NCBI GenBank assembly: GCA_027596075.1
Contig: JADGJC010000015.1
Coordinates: 193,158 to 257,157 of the forward strand
Direction of reading: 5' to 3'
Length of the DNA stretch: 64,000 nucleotides
Origin: Rhizophlyctis rosea
Taxonomy: Eukaryota > Chytridiomycota > Chytridiomycetes > Rhizophlyctidales > Rhizophlyctidaceae
Numbering within the stretch: the stretch's first letter is position 1; every line of letters begins with the position of its first letter. Below, one piece after another: positions 36,191-47,596 of this stretch. Under the pieces are notes generated by a model. That model was not told the DNA's origin and did no database searches. It saw nothing but the letters and a program-made list of their open reading frames with translations. The position numbers were made by a program, and so were the translations under genes.

Positions 36191-37970
36191 GATTATGAAA
36201 TGTAAATGGAATGATTTCAGGTTAGGATAGTTATCATCTGCGATGATGTATGGAATTCATTCCAAATACGACAAGGTTTGACAATGCTATGAATGTCTGA
36301 GAGATTTGCAAAGGAGGGTGTCTTTTTCAATCCTCCGGTGAGCCCTCTTTTTCCGAGTTTTCACACCGTCTACGGTTTTTCGGATTTTGAACGCGTTGCC
36401 CACACCTGTCAAACTGCACAAGAGGACTCTCCCCTTCCCCCTCTCCCCTTCGTATCCCACAAGCCCGATCATGCCAATGCAGCATGGCAAAAGCCTCCCA
36501 AAAGTGCAACCTCCTCCCTGGTCACAAAGGAGCGTCCCTTGCGGTTCGCGGAGACATCGTTCGGTAAAAGACTAGACCTTACCGGCAATCTTGATGTGAC
36601 GTAGGTAAAGCTGTTCTCCCCGTTATGAGATATTGTAGTCAGCAAGTACGGCCCTGATCAAAGCGCCTTGTGGGTGGAAGGTGAGGTGGCAGGAGAGTTG
36701 GTGTTCGTGTGCAAGGGCGTGTATATGTACATGCATCAATGTGTTATGCGATGCATCCCCCTTTCAATATATATTTTTTGAAATGTAAGTAAGCTATGGT
36801 CGGATTCATGCAGTTTGACATTCGATCAGTCAAAAGTGTCAAACAACGGGCTGAACTGTGAAGGGGCCCGCAGTGGCTTGTGGTAAACAAAAAAGGGGGA
36901 TACAACTGTGCGACCAGGCTCCCACATGGGCCAATGGGCGCAGATGCTTTGTGGTTGCTTGCGAGATTTGATCTGCGCTCAAACTGTACCCAACCAGTCA
37001 GTTCACCACAATAACCGAAGCCCAAATCATCCAGCACCGCGGATAGGGCGCGGACACCTGACACCGCCAGAAAGCGCCGGGAATTGGGAACAGCCTTCTT
37101 TCCGCTTCGTTTGCTTTTTGTCACAAAGATATCAAGGTAAAAGGGCAGATGGGTATGCTAGCCCATATAGGGCTAGGAAGACATGCCGACGAAACCTTCG
37201 CACAACCTATGTGAGGACTCGAATTGAAATTGAGCAGAATATGTTGGAAGATGGGGGTTCCCAGGTTCCTAACCCAAAGGAGCCGGAGGGCTGGGACACG
37301 TTGGCATCTGTGTGCGGACCAGCATTCTCGTGATGACTCATTCCCCAACTCGTTCCTCAAAGGGTCCTTCACGATTTCTATTGTTCATTTTTCAATGGCT
37401 GCCTGAGCACGGTGAGCAAAACATACTGTATAAGTATATGCGCGTATGAGCTGTCTGCTCTGTGGCACTACTCACAGATAACATCTCATGATATCCGTAT
37501 ATATCAATCGTCAATCTTCGCCAGTACCTACCTGCCGGAGGCAGAGAGTCATGGGCAGCTTCCGGTTTGCGTCGATACTGCCAGCAGCTAATCTTCATCG
37601 CGGCTGCCAATCAAACTGCCAGTTTGCAAGAGCAGCGCAGAATACAGTTATCACTAGTTCATGCTGAAAACGGATCATTCAATTTGGTTTCCCTTGGTTC
37701 TAACGGCAAGCATCAGGAAAAACAATGATATGCAATGACCACAATTAAGGATGTATTAATATATGAGAAGTACAAAGGACACCGCTTTGGCGGGCTGCTA
37801 CTCTACTCTATTCGATGGAATACTACTACCCGGATGCCTGCCACCAGACCTCTTCCTCTTGAACGTGGTGCAATGACAGCACTTTAAGAAACCATCCGTC
37901 GTCCGACTCATTATCAACTTCCACCTATGATCTATAATAATACCCTGAACCGTCATCATCTGCCAGCACT
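36191..37970. other. Gene-poor stretch
   Basis: No supportable gene or RNA. Short frames only. Confidence 0.45.
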
Positions 37971-38477
37971 TCACTTGCGGGTGGCAGTGGCCTTGGGGAC
38001 AGTGGTGGTCTTGTGAGTGGCGGCCGCCTTATGGGTCTTGTGGCTGCGAGTAGCGTGGGCAGCAGCCTTGCGGGTGTGTTCGTGGTGGGTCTCAGTGTGG
38101 GTAGGGTGAGCAGGGTGGGTTGGGTGAGCGGGGTGGACGGGGTGGGTAGGATGGGCAGGGTGGGTAGGGTGGGCCTTCTTGTGGTGGGTCTCAGTGTGGG
38201 TAGGGTGCGCAGGGTGTGTAGGGTGAGTAGGGTGGGTGGGGTGGGCCTTCTTGTGGGCCTTAGTGACGTGATGAGTAGCCTTGGGCTTGTGAGTTTTGTG
38301 GATCACAACAACGCGGTGGTGGGTAGGAGTACCAGTGGGGTGGGCTGGTGTGTGGTGGATGGTCTTGTGCACGATGGGGGCGTGGGTGGTGATAGGGGCG
38401 CTCCGGACGGTGCTGAGGGGAGTCGCGGAGACGGCGGTGAGAGCGAAGGCGGCGAGAGCGACGGTGAAGAACTTCAT
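37971..38477 (-). CDS. Secreted His/Pro/Thr-repeat protein
   Basis: 168 residues. A clean signal peptide (MKFFTVALAAFALTAVSA) is followed by a domain made almost wholly of His, Thr, Pro, Lys and Ala. The core is tandem HPTHPTHPAHPTH units arranged in two longer copies, each ending in HTETHH. The tail is Lys/Thr/Ala-rich (KAAATHKTTTVPKATATRK). There are no cysteines and no enzyme motif. His density this high suggests metal (Zn, Ni, Cu) or pH-dependent binding in the wall or outside the cell, by analogy only. Confidence 0.8.
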   Translation of the reverse strand: MKFFTVALAAFALTAVSATPLSTVRSAPITTHAPIVHKTIHHTPAHPTGTPTHHRVVVIHKTHKPKATHHVTKAHKKAHPTHPTHPTHPAHPTHTETHHKKAHPTHPAHPTHPVHPAHPTHPAHPTHTETHHEHTRKAAAHATRSHKTHKAAATHKTTTVPKATATRK

Positions 38478-39852
38478 TTTGGGGTTTGAGTAACGAGTAT
38501 GGATGGTCGATGGAAGAGGTCGGATATGTCCTTGATCTGAGGTGACGAGGGGGCTGATGGCAAAAAGAGGTTGGTGGTATTTATTCTTTTGAAAAGCCGG
38601 CAGCAGTGTTGGAGCTGTGAAATCCTCTCCAATTTGGAGACTCTCTTAGAATGGTTTTGTATACCAATGACATCTCCACTTCGGAGGTGTTCGTCATTTG
38701 CAGATATGAAGTGATACAAACGGGCTCCGGAATGGGCCACATAGGCGTCTTTGTAAAAGTGGATACATGCATGGAGGTGGCTGCTAGATGCCAAGAAATC
38801 CGTTGATCGTGACTTTTATTTATGTAGAGCATCCGCAAATGAAAGGGTCGTATCTACGACGGCTCTCAGACGAAGATTACCACCCTAATCTTCATCCGGC
38901 GCAACGTCGTTGATGGTACCTGTTGACGTGTATCGCTTCACTTTCCGACATTCTCCTCTGCCGAAGTGGCTCACTGGGACCACTTCGTCAAATTGCTCGT
39001 AACCCGCGCATGCCCACTGCCGCTGACCCATCTAACCAGTCAACCAAATTTCGAACGTTCCAATCATTTCTTCTGTGGCTCCGCGTGCTCCAAGGTGACA
39101 CAAACAAGCACGCCCCACCGATTTGATGAGTTTAGTGTAACGGTCCAAATTTCCCCATGGAGCCACCACTTCATCTCCACCTCCGAAACGCCGAGGTGAC
39201 GCGACGAGTTCAAGACCACAAGAGGATGGCAAGGCGGGGGTGAGCAACATGAAGGAGCGAAGGCGACATTCGAAACTGCGCAAGGATGGTGGAACGTGTA
39301 ACTCGTACATATTAGATAGGAATGTATATTGTATGATTGTTTCCAATCGCTCTGCATTCATGACGCTCGTGGAAGGTTAAGCAACATCCGAACTTGAGAA
39401 CATCTGTAACAACATTGAAAGCGGTCACTTTGTGTGCTTCATGGAAATGATGTAGTTCGACTTGCCACGGTGAGGGACATGGAGAGATAGGGGAAGACAG
39501 CAAGATGTATCCATTTTCTGCGCCCTTTTGCAGAAGACCCTATCGCAGAATGAATATAACAATCCCTTCCAACGGCGGTCAATACCGCGCTTCCGAAGTT
39601 TTTCAACTGGGTAGGTCCGAGTGGCACAGTACAACGTCGCGTAAGCTTGCTCGCACAGCAGTCCTGGACTTCGAAGACATCGGAATACATTGCATGTAGA
39701 CCTTCGGCGAAGTCGTGAATTTGGGAATTCAAACGACTTAATCAGATATGGATCATTTTACGATACAGTACAAAGACATGAACAACTTCTGGAGAAGGCA
39801 GGGATCTCGTGCTAGGTCGCGACTTCGCAACTCTCCTCACATCTACATGCTT
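38478..39852. other. Intergenic
   Basis: No supportable gene. It holds the promoter of the His-rich protein gene at the left end. Confidence 0.45.
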
Positions 39853-40065
39853 CTAGTTACTCTTACAACCCCTGACACAAGAATCGTAAGCAGCAGGGTA
39901 GCTAATAGGGCCGCAGCAAGAGGAGATGCAGCCGTTGACGCAGGATTTGTAGGCGGCTTGGTTGCCTTGGAGGGGGTTGCACTTGCGCGGGCAGGCGGCT
40001 TCGACGGTGGTGAGGAAGATGAGGGCCATGAGGAGGGCGAGGAGGTAGGTGAGTTTGGTTTGCAT
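39853..40065 (-). CDS. Small secreted 8-cysteine peptide
   Basis: 70 residues from MQTKLTYLLALLMALIF; a Met three codons upstream is less suited to a signal peptide. The signal peptide probably ends at VEA-A. The mature ~46 residues hold eight cysteines (CPRKC, KSC, NGC, SCC, DSC, RGC). The halves share a motif, QAAYKSCVNGC and PAAYDSCVRGC, so it arose by internal duplication. This is typical of fungal effector-like or antimicrobial-type secreted peptides; function unknown. The upstream region (40075-40250) may carry a 5' UTR intron. Confidence 0.7.
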   Translation of the reverse strand: MQTKLTYLLALLMALIFLTTVEAACPRKCNPLQGNQAAYKSCVNGCISSCCGPISYPAAYDSCVRGCKSN

Positions 40066-41556
40066 GGTGGGCACGGTTTTTGGTGGGCGGTGGGGGACCT
40101 ATTTGTCAATGGGAGAAATGCGGTCAGTTGCTGGATTTATGAGTCTTGAAGATGTGTGCAGAGGGGATTCACCTTGATGCAGATAGGGTGGTGGATGCGA
40201 TGAGAATTGGTGTTGGTATGAAGGGAGAAAGGTAATCTCGATAAGACTCGCTTTTATAGACGATGCGGCATGCTATCTTCTGGATACCGTCCATTGAGAC
40301 ATCCTCTCGTTGGTGTGCAATTCGGGCATTAGCCGAGTGGAGTTGTCACATGCGGGCCATTTCGTTTCCATTCTGCCTAATGTTCCCACTCTAAGAGAAA
40401 GTTGCATGCAAGCATAAATGTATCCACCATAGCACACGCGTATTGGAAGGAGAGCGTTGTAACAAAACACAAACACGAAGACATATGCTCTCCCGTCCGA
40501 CCCCCCCTCCCTACTTACCGTCTCTTACGGCATCATGGAAACTCACCGCCAGGGTCCCACTCCACCACTCAAAAGGCATAAGCCTGAGCCCTGTGCCGGG
40601 CGGGTTCAGGTTGACAGGCATTCCACGGTTCAGAAGGAGGACGAACGGTCCTGCTGTGTCACGCGCGCGGACACTCTGGTTAGATGCCTCCGCTTGGCGC
40701 AGTGCCTCCGCTCCCGCCGGTGGTGGGGTTTAAAAAGTTAAAACATATCTGACATCTGATTCTAGGCCCCGCTGGCAGCCAGTAGCAGAAGATTGAGCAT
40801 GGGGGTTCAATGTCATATGCCACTGTGATTTTTGTCTCATTGCAGTGCTGAGTGCGCGAGCCTTTGTGATCAAAGGAAGGAGCAGACTGAGCAGGCCGAA
40901 TTCGGCAAAAATGCGATGACCGCGAAAGCAAAATGAGTGGTGGTGAGCAAACGCGCAGACGTGGAAAAGTTGCGTATGCCATTGTTTTGTTCAGATTCGC
41001 TGTTAAGTCTGTTGTGTGCAGACTGCAACTACTGCAAAATTGCAGACTCGGTGTCTCGACTTCCCCCACAAGCCACATAACCGTTTCCTGGTTGGAATGC
41101 GTGTACATGGTTATGTGGCTTGTTCAAAAGATCAAGACCAAGTGCGCGGTTTTTGCTTGCATTGGCTGGCCAGTAGTCGAGTGGTTACGAGGTCGCGAAC
41201 GTATGATGATCAGGAGATCGGACGTTGCCCTTGACACAGGCCGTAACTCCATTTTTTTGCATTTTTTTGGCACTCATCGTCACATTATGTTCACGTCAAA
41301 TTGCTTATGTGCAAAATCAAAAGTGCATGTTCTTCGACTCTTGTATGGACTGCATATATGGGCGTGTCATTTCTTCATGACGAAGAGATCTGAATCGGAT
41401 TTGTAATGCCTTCTAGGCAGCATCATGCGCATTTTGAGGCGGATCATAATCCACAGATAAGCGCTTTCCGGCGACAAGCAGACCATCTTAGACCGTCAAT
41501 CTTCCACAGAAGTTGTGGATGGATCTATTCTCAAAGTAGCTACCACCGTAGGGAGA
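40066..41556. other. Intergenic with 15-bp inverted repeat and tRNA-like segment
   Basis: A perfect inverted repeat has arms 41068-41082 and 41109-41123. At about 41160-41225 a tRNA-like A-box (TAGTCGAGTGG) is followed by a poor B-box match. No gene seen. Confidence 0.5.
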
Positions 41557-43045
41557 TCACAGTCCCTCCTTCGGCCACATCCAGCCGTAATCTTGCCAGT
41601 TCTCCAGCTCTCCACGCTGAAGAGCCTTGTACGCCTTATAAAGCTCCACAAACCCACCGGTCCCCGATGTCTTCACCACCTCCAGCTCCACCTCTTCCTC
41701 CTTATCATCATCCTTCCATACATCGGTTATCCCATCCCGCGTTCTCATCGGCCTGACCTCTTTCGGTTGCGTAATCACCTCCCGATGAATTTCACAAACC
41801 GGAGTAATAACCACCGCCGTCCCTACAGCAGCCGTCTCATCAAATGCCCCACTCTTAACCTCGTTCCACTCGATCCTCCTCCGTTCGACATGCCATCCAA
41901 GATGTCGGTGCGCCAGTTCCGTCAGGGACCGGTTTGTTACAGAAGGAAGGACACTGTTACTTTTCGGGGTGACGTAGGTGCGTTTTCCGTCCGCGTCGGG
42001 TTTGGTGAGGGCAGCGAAGTTGGAGGTGGCAAATTCGTCGACGTAGCGTTGTTCTCGTGGATCAAGGAAGAGCATGACAGCGTATCCGCGAGTTTTTGCG
42101 GCGTTTGATGGCCCAAAAGCTGTCAAAAACGCGCAATTGTTATGTCAGTGTAAGATGTCGTAAACGAAGCAATGTACTCATTTCTAACCTGGAGCATAGT
42201 TTCCGCCAAGCTTTACATTGCCTGTCCCGTTAGGGGCCGCGCGGTCAAATCCGTGTGAGATAAGGGCTTTGACTGGAGACCCCATGCCGCCCTTGTAGTA
42301 ATCTGAACACAGTTATCGAATGATAGCAAGATGAGTGGGCGCCACAAAAAACTCACGCCTCATGAGTTAAAATGATGAGAAGTCAAGCTTACCTCCAACA
42401 GGCACAACCAAAATACAGAAGTAATATTCTGGAGCCGGTGACAGACCAATTTGAGGGCCAGAACCGACAACAAATGGCCGAATATATAGAGATCCGCTTG
42501 ATTCATATGGGGGGATGTAGTCCACATTGTCTTCAAGCACACGTCTCAAAGCACGGAGGAAGAGATCTACTGTAGGCGCCATCATGGAAACGGACGCGCA
42601 CGACCTAATGAGGCGTTCCGCGTTCAATTCTGGTCTGAAGACACGGACCTGTCAAAGAAAGTACCAGATTGAGTGTTTGGCAAACATGGGATTTAAGACT
42701 TATAGGAAGGTGAATCAAGCGGGCGCAGAACTCACTTTGCCGTCTTTCATACGGAAGGCCTTCAAGCCTTCAAAACAACTTTGACCGTAGTGAAGAGCAG
42801 TTGCTGCAAAATGAGCAGCAGTAAGCTGCTTGCGCTGAATGCAACGGCCTGGCCAACCAAAACTTACCGGCCACGTCCATTGTCAGGCTCCCGTGGTCTA
42901 CAAGCTCCCCTTCGTCCCATCCCGTGGAGTTGTCTCCTCGAGCCGTCCACGTGTATTTTATAAAAGATTTCGTACGAACATAGTCAAAACCAATGTTCGC
43001 CCAGTCGATAGTTTTAGGGTCCGTGGGGACGTGTTTGTTGGTCAT
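41557..43045 (-). CDS. Branched-chain amino-acid aminotransferase
   Basis: Five exons are apparent, about 400 residues, starting [20 protein letters not shown]. Family blocks appear in order: the N-terminal YTW strand, [45 protein letters not shown], then VKLGGNYAP with the PLP-binding lysine, [12 protein letters not shown], and [14 protein letters not shown] near the end. The enzyme (class IV PLP fold) swaps the amino group between Leu/Ile/Val and 2-oxoglutarate, in mitochondrion or cytosol. The N-terminus is short with no obvious mitochondrial targeting, so a cytosolic form is plausible. The last ~60 residues hold an acidic insert ([20 protein letters not shown]) that I do not recall as usual. 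The gene looks intact. Confidence 0.88.
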
Positions 43046-43334
43046 TGTTGAAAGCTATTGGCCAGTGGGGTGATAGCGTGAGAGGATTGCAAAAATAGAT
43101 CTGGGAAGGAGAGTTGGGCATCAATTTGTGGATCTGGTTTTGTGGACAGAGATTGTTGACTGCAATGACTCACGTGACGCGTGCGTAATCAACTGTTGGC
43201 TCCCGTTCTGACCAGGGGTCAGCCGATCGCGTCAAGTGAGGGAAAAGGCACAAAAGCGTATCTTGTCGCTTGAAATAGACATTCTCTTCTATTGATCTCT
43301 TTTTCACAAAATTGTACCCTTTCCCATCAACGTC

Positions 43335-44961
43335 ATGCGCTTAGCTGCTACCATAGTCTGTGCAGTGGGCCTCTGTGCTTCCCTTGCCGCGGCGGCACCT
43401 GCTCCCGCAGTAGTGGAACCTCAAATTCCGGTTGGGTCGGAAGAGCTTCGCCTAATCAGCTTGTCCGAAACGGAGGCGAACTGGATGACGGAAGAAGAGG
43501 TGAAAATACGTGGTTTGCCAATAGTAGCCTTGGCATTAAACAACGTCGTCGTGTTATCCTAGATTTTTGGCCTCATTCGGGCGGGGAGGCGTTTCATCGA
43601 TATAACTGATGGTGACTTGGAAAACCTGGAAAGTTTAGCTGCTCCCAGGCGGATAGGTAGGTACTTAATGAATTCAAGTGTCTGCAAAGAAGTTTTGCTT
43701 ACTCCTGTACCACTGCATAGCCCCACCAAGCGCTCCCTCCCAACAATCCATAGTTGAAACCCTCACACCTCAGATTTCCGAGGAGCGTATGACCGACTTT
43801 TTGACTACATTCACTGGTTTCAAGACACGTTATTACAAATCTTCTTCCGGAGCCGAGTCCGCGGAGTGGCTTTTCAACCAAGTCCTCGACATTGCCGACG
43901 AAGCGAACAAGGCCGGGAAGCTGAACGTTAGCGTTTCAAAGTTCGAGCATTCGTGGGGCCAGCCTTCCATTATCGCCAAGATTGAGAAAGCTAATCTTGA
44001 TGAGGATGAGCGACCGAAAGAGATTGTCATTGTTGGAGCACACCAGGATTCCGTCAACCAGGTAAGCTTGGCTGTGGTTAATCCATATAACAGAGCCTGG
44101 AATCTGACAGACTTTCGTCGTTGTTTCAGTGGAACCCGTGGTTTGGCCGCAGTCCTGGAGCGGACGATGACGGATCCGGTACAACTAGTTCCATCGAAGC
44201 TTTCCGCGTGCTTTTGCAGAATGCCGTTATACCGCGCCGTACCATTGAATTCCACTGGTATTCTGCGGAAGAAGGAGGTATGCCCAATTTGAGGCAGGGC
44301 CTAATATTCTCACTGCCCTGGCTTATATTATCCTTCGTTAGGGCTGCTCGGATCCCAGAAAGTTGCATCTGAATACAAGAAGGAGGGTGCTGAGATTGTT
44401 GGCATGCTACAAATTGATATGACCGGTTACTCGCCCCCGGGCAAGAAGCGCATCGTTGGTATCGCTACGGATTATGTGGACGCGGATTTGAGCGCCTTCC
44501 TCCAAAAATTGAGTGCTGAGTACAACGGCATCCCTTGGAAGGACGTCAAGTGCGGGTAAGTGGTCGGGGAATTCCTTGAGATATTCTTCCTCAAATCAAA
44601 ATGTTGATCTTGCGTTCACAGATACGGTTGCTCAGGTGAATCATTGATTTCTCTCGCGTGTTGACCTTAATGTGACATGCATGCTTGCGTAACGGCATAT
44701 TAATGATATTTTTTGTTCAGACCACGCCTCCTGGACCAAGGCCGGCTACCCCTCCGCCTTCACTTTCGAGGCCGCTTTCGAGGACCACAAGTATGCATCT
44801 CACATCACATGCCCACCATTTTCAGTGAAACTAACTCAACCTGCAGCCCTTACATCCACACCGCCCAGGACGATGTCTCTCACATCAACTTTGCGCACGT
44901 GGCCGAATACTCTAAACTTGCCTTGTCGTTTGCCGTAGAGCTTAGTTTGGCGAAGAAGTAG
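43335..44961 (+). CDS. Secreted M28 zinc aminopeptidase (leucine aminopeptidase type)
   Basis: Seven or so exons. Signal peptide [21 protein letters not shown], then a propeptide with WMTEEE spliced to [16 protein letters not shown]. Metal ligands and catalytic residues are all present: GAHQDS (His), GADDDGSG (bridging Asp), HWYSAEEGG (catalytic Glu and ligand Glu), DMTGY (Asp) and PYIHTAQDD (His). Exons end at donors near 43500, 43658, 44061, 44277, 44555, 44637 and 44788, and the frame is intact throughout. It removes N-terminal hydrophobic residues from peptides outside the cell for nitrogen nutrition. It is divergent with the BCAT gene at 41557-43045 (about 290 bp apart). Confidence 0.9.
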
Positions 44962-45354
44962 TGTAGTTATCTTTTTAGCGGGTAGATGCTACGTATGGAC
45001 CTAGTTTAGTGCATCTGTCATACGGAGTGCGCTGCCCTTGTTTCTATGTTTTTATACATACAGTTTATATCTCTTACAACATTTTGGATAGGGCGTGCAG
45101 TTGGTGCATGAGATTGAGATGAAATCTGACTTGAGAGATATCACTGTCCGTTCTCGAGGAACAATTGCGCTTATGTGTATGATGCTATGTTTACATGTAA
45201 CGTATCTACAAAACAAGAATAATAGGGATACGATGTAATACTAATTTCCCATGCGGCGGAATTAATCAAATGAGGGAAGGGTCAGATGCTCCGTGAATAT
45301 GGTTTGCTTCTTCGCGTACTCTTGATTCACTTTCGCAAACTCCAGCAAACCCTT
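44962..45354. other. Convergent 3' intergenic region
   Basis: AT-rich, between the M28 gene and the minus-strand gene at 45355. Nothing else seen. Confidence 0.5.
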
Positions 45355-45915
45355 TTACGAAGGACATCCTCTAATCTTGGGGCTCCAAGTCAAGATATCC
45401 CCAACAACAACATTCAGGAGACTCAACCCGCGTGACCCCGTCCATTCCGGTTTACTATCCCCAACATCCAGCTCCGCGTTCTTTGAAGGATCTCGCGGGT
45501 AGAGTAGAATATCCTCTAATCTTTGCAGTCGTTTAGCCTTCCGGTCGAAGAGGAGGGTGTATTTTTGGAGTTTTGCCTCGATTTGGGATGTGATGGCGTC
45601 GTCTTCGGGGAGGGAGAGGATGTCGGATTTTAGGGCGCTCATTTTTGGGGAGTGGTCTGCTAATTCTGTTTGAAGAGTTTGGATTGCTGTGGACAGGGTT
45701 GGTGGTGGGGTGGAGGGTCGAGTTGGTGGGTGTGTTTTACGGATGTGGACATGGGGTATGGGAGAATTTTGGGTTTGTTTTGGCTTAGGAAGGAGTATGA
45801 AGACGGCTCTCAGATGAAAAGATTGTGTGGAGGGAATTGGAAGAGAAGGATGGCAGGTGGGCAGGGTAGGGACGACTCGGGCCGGTTTCTGCTGCGCCAC
45901 ATGGGAAAGTGACAT
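45355..45915 (-). CDS. Hypothetical protein, 186 residues
   Basis: Single open frame. Residues ~1-75 are Pro/Thr/His-rich. Residues ~75-150 are helical (STAIQTLQTELADHSPKM, then LQKYTLLFDRKAKRLQRLED) and could be coiled coil. The end is LTWSPKIRGCPS. No family recognised. The true start could be downstream of the Pro-rich stretch, since that part looks like translated spacer. Confidence 0.4.
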   Translation of the reverse strand: MSLSHVAQQKPARVVPTLPTCHPSLPIPSTQSFHLRAVFILLPKPKQTQNSPIPHVHIRKTHPPTRPSTPPPTLSTAIQTLQTELADHSPKMSALKSDILSLPEDDAITSQIEAKLQKYTLLFDRKAKRLQRLEDILLYPRDPSKNAELDVGDSKPEWTGSRGLSLLNVVVGDILTWSPKIRGCPS

Positions 45916-47596
45916 GACGTCAGCAATCTGTCCTTGGATACCAGCCCCTCAGGACCCTCAGGCCTCATTTCCTTTATCTGTAAACAAGAGCAGAGGAGAA
46001 CGGGCATCCAACCAATCACCATTTTCATCATTCAATTTGCACACAGACACCGACGACTAATATTGCCGTAGGATGCCACGCACTATTTATCCCCGAAAAT
46101 TCCCATTACAAATGCAGTCTTTAACATGACGGACAGAGCTGGTGCCAGCTCAGCAGCTCCATTGCGCTGGTAAACGGGCAATTCAATGCATTCAACCTTC
46201 CGGATGAAGACTACGACCCACGCGTGCCGACGAAATAGTGAGCTTGCAAGTGAATTCGCAAACTGAAGTATGAGCACGATCGGCAGTCAATTCGAGGGAT
46301 TTCTCTCGATTTTGGGTGAACCGCACATCTCACCGGATTCCTACGGATTGACACTGTACATCGATGCAGCGATGCACCTTTGCTGGCTGGCCTTTGTTCA
46401 TCGGGAAATTGGTTGGTCCACCGAGTGAAACTTTCGATCCCCACGTGACGGAGGTTGGAGAGGCTGGTTCAGTTGGAACGTTTGAATAAAGCTTTCAAAG
46501 TTGTACGAAGTCCTCCGAACTCCCGACCTTGGAATCGGGCTGAGGCAGCAAGGCCATACTTTCACGGGTACGGAACTTTTCCTCCAACTGTGTGCTCGTC
46601 AGTCCAAATTTGACATCATCACTGCATTGTCACTTCAGAGCAAGGCGTTTGAGCTGCCGATGTCGGCCAACCCTGGTTTCGCCGTAAATGACTGCTTCGA
46701 AGCGAGGGGCATGCTCTTTCAAGTGATTCCGTTCACCTCCTGGTCGAACGCATCGCGAGTGGTCAAACGCCGTTCGAATCAGTGGACTAGGGAGCGAAGA
46801 CTGATACCATTGAGGCCCTGTTCCGAAAAAGTATTGTTCACTTGATCAAAATCGATTCGCAGCCCGAATTTCACCACCGTAGGAGATGTATTGAGTATGT
46901 AAGGTATACTGTCAGGTAATTCCCACGTCTTTGCTAATACATCTTTGCTGAAATTAGTGAGGCTACGGAACGTGGATATAACACCCTTTGCGATCTCAGT
47001 CTTGCGTACTGGCTTGTGACGTCTCAAAACTTTGCACTAGGCATACTTTGGGTTGCACATCTCCTGACGACCTTTGATGGGTATGCTGTTCTCTTCCAGT
47101 GATCCCAACAAGCTGGTACAAAAGTATCATTTTCTTGAGAGGTGTGACCACAGTGTGCCAATTATTTGCACATGATCCGAAATGGCCAACGGTGTCTTGC
47201 GCTCTTGGAAGGTAGCTCTTGGTGGTCGTTCGTGGTGCTTAGGTCCTCAATTACTTATATCGGGTCCTGTTTAATACCCCTTCAGTTTCATAGAACTTAA
47301 CTTCTCCACGGAATTGAACGAGCTGGATCACCAGGTACAGCTCCTAGTGTCCATATGCCTGTCTTTGAGAGGCAGAGGGGCCGGGCACTTTTCTCCATTG
47401 GACAGACCACAAGACACTTGGAGGAAGATGCATGCCCAAGTGGACATACCCGTGGATGAACAACAATTGGACAGCACTGTTTTATCCTCTTTCCGGCTTG
47501 GATCTCCAATTCACGGATTCATCTTGCGTACTCCCGCCCCCAATCAAGTTCGAGAATTAGCAATCATCCGAGCATATGTGCATCTGCAGAAAATAA
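45916..47596. other. Gene-poor stretch
   Basis: No supported gene. Open frames at 46501-46845 (+) and 46779-47027 (-) have no recognisable domain. An upstream exon of the TIR gene may lie in 47314-47590. Confidence 0.4.
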
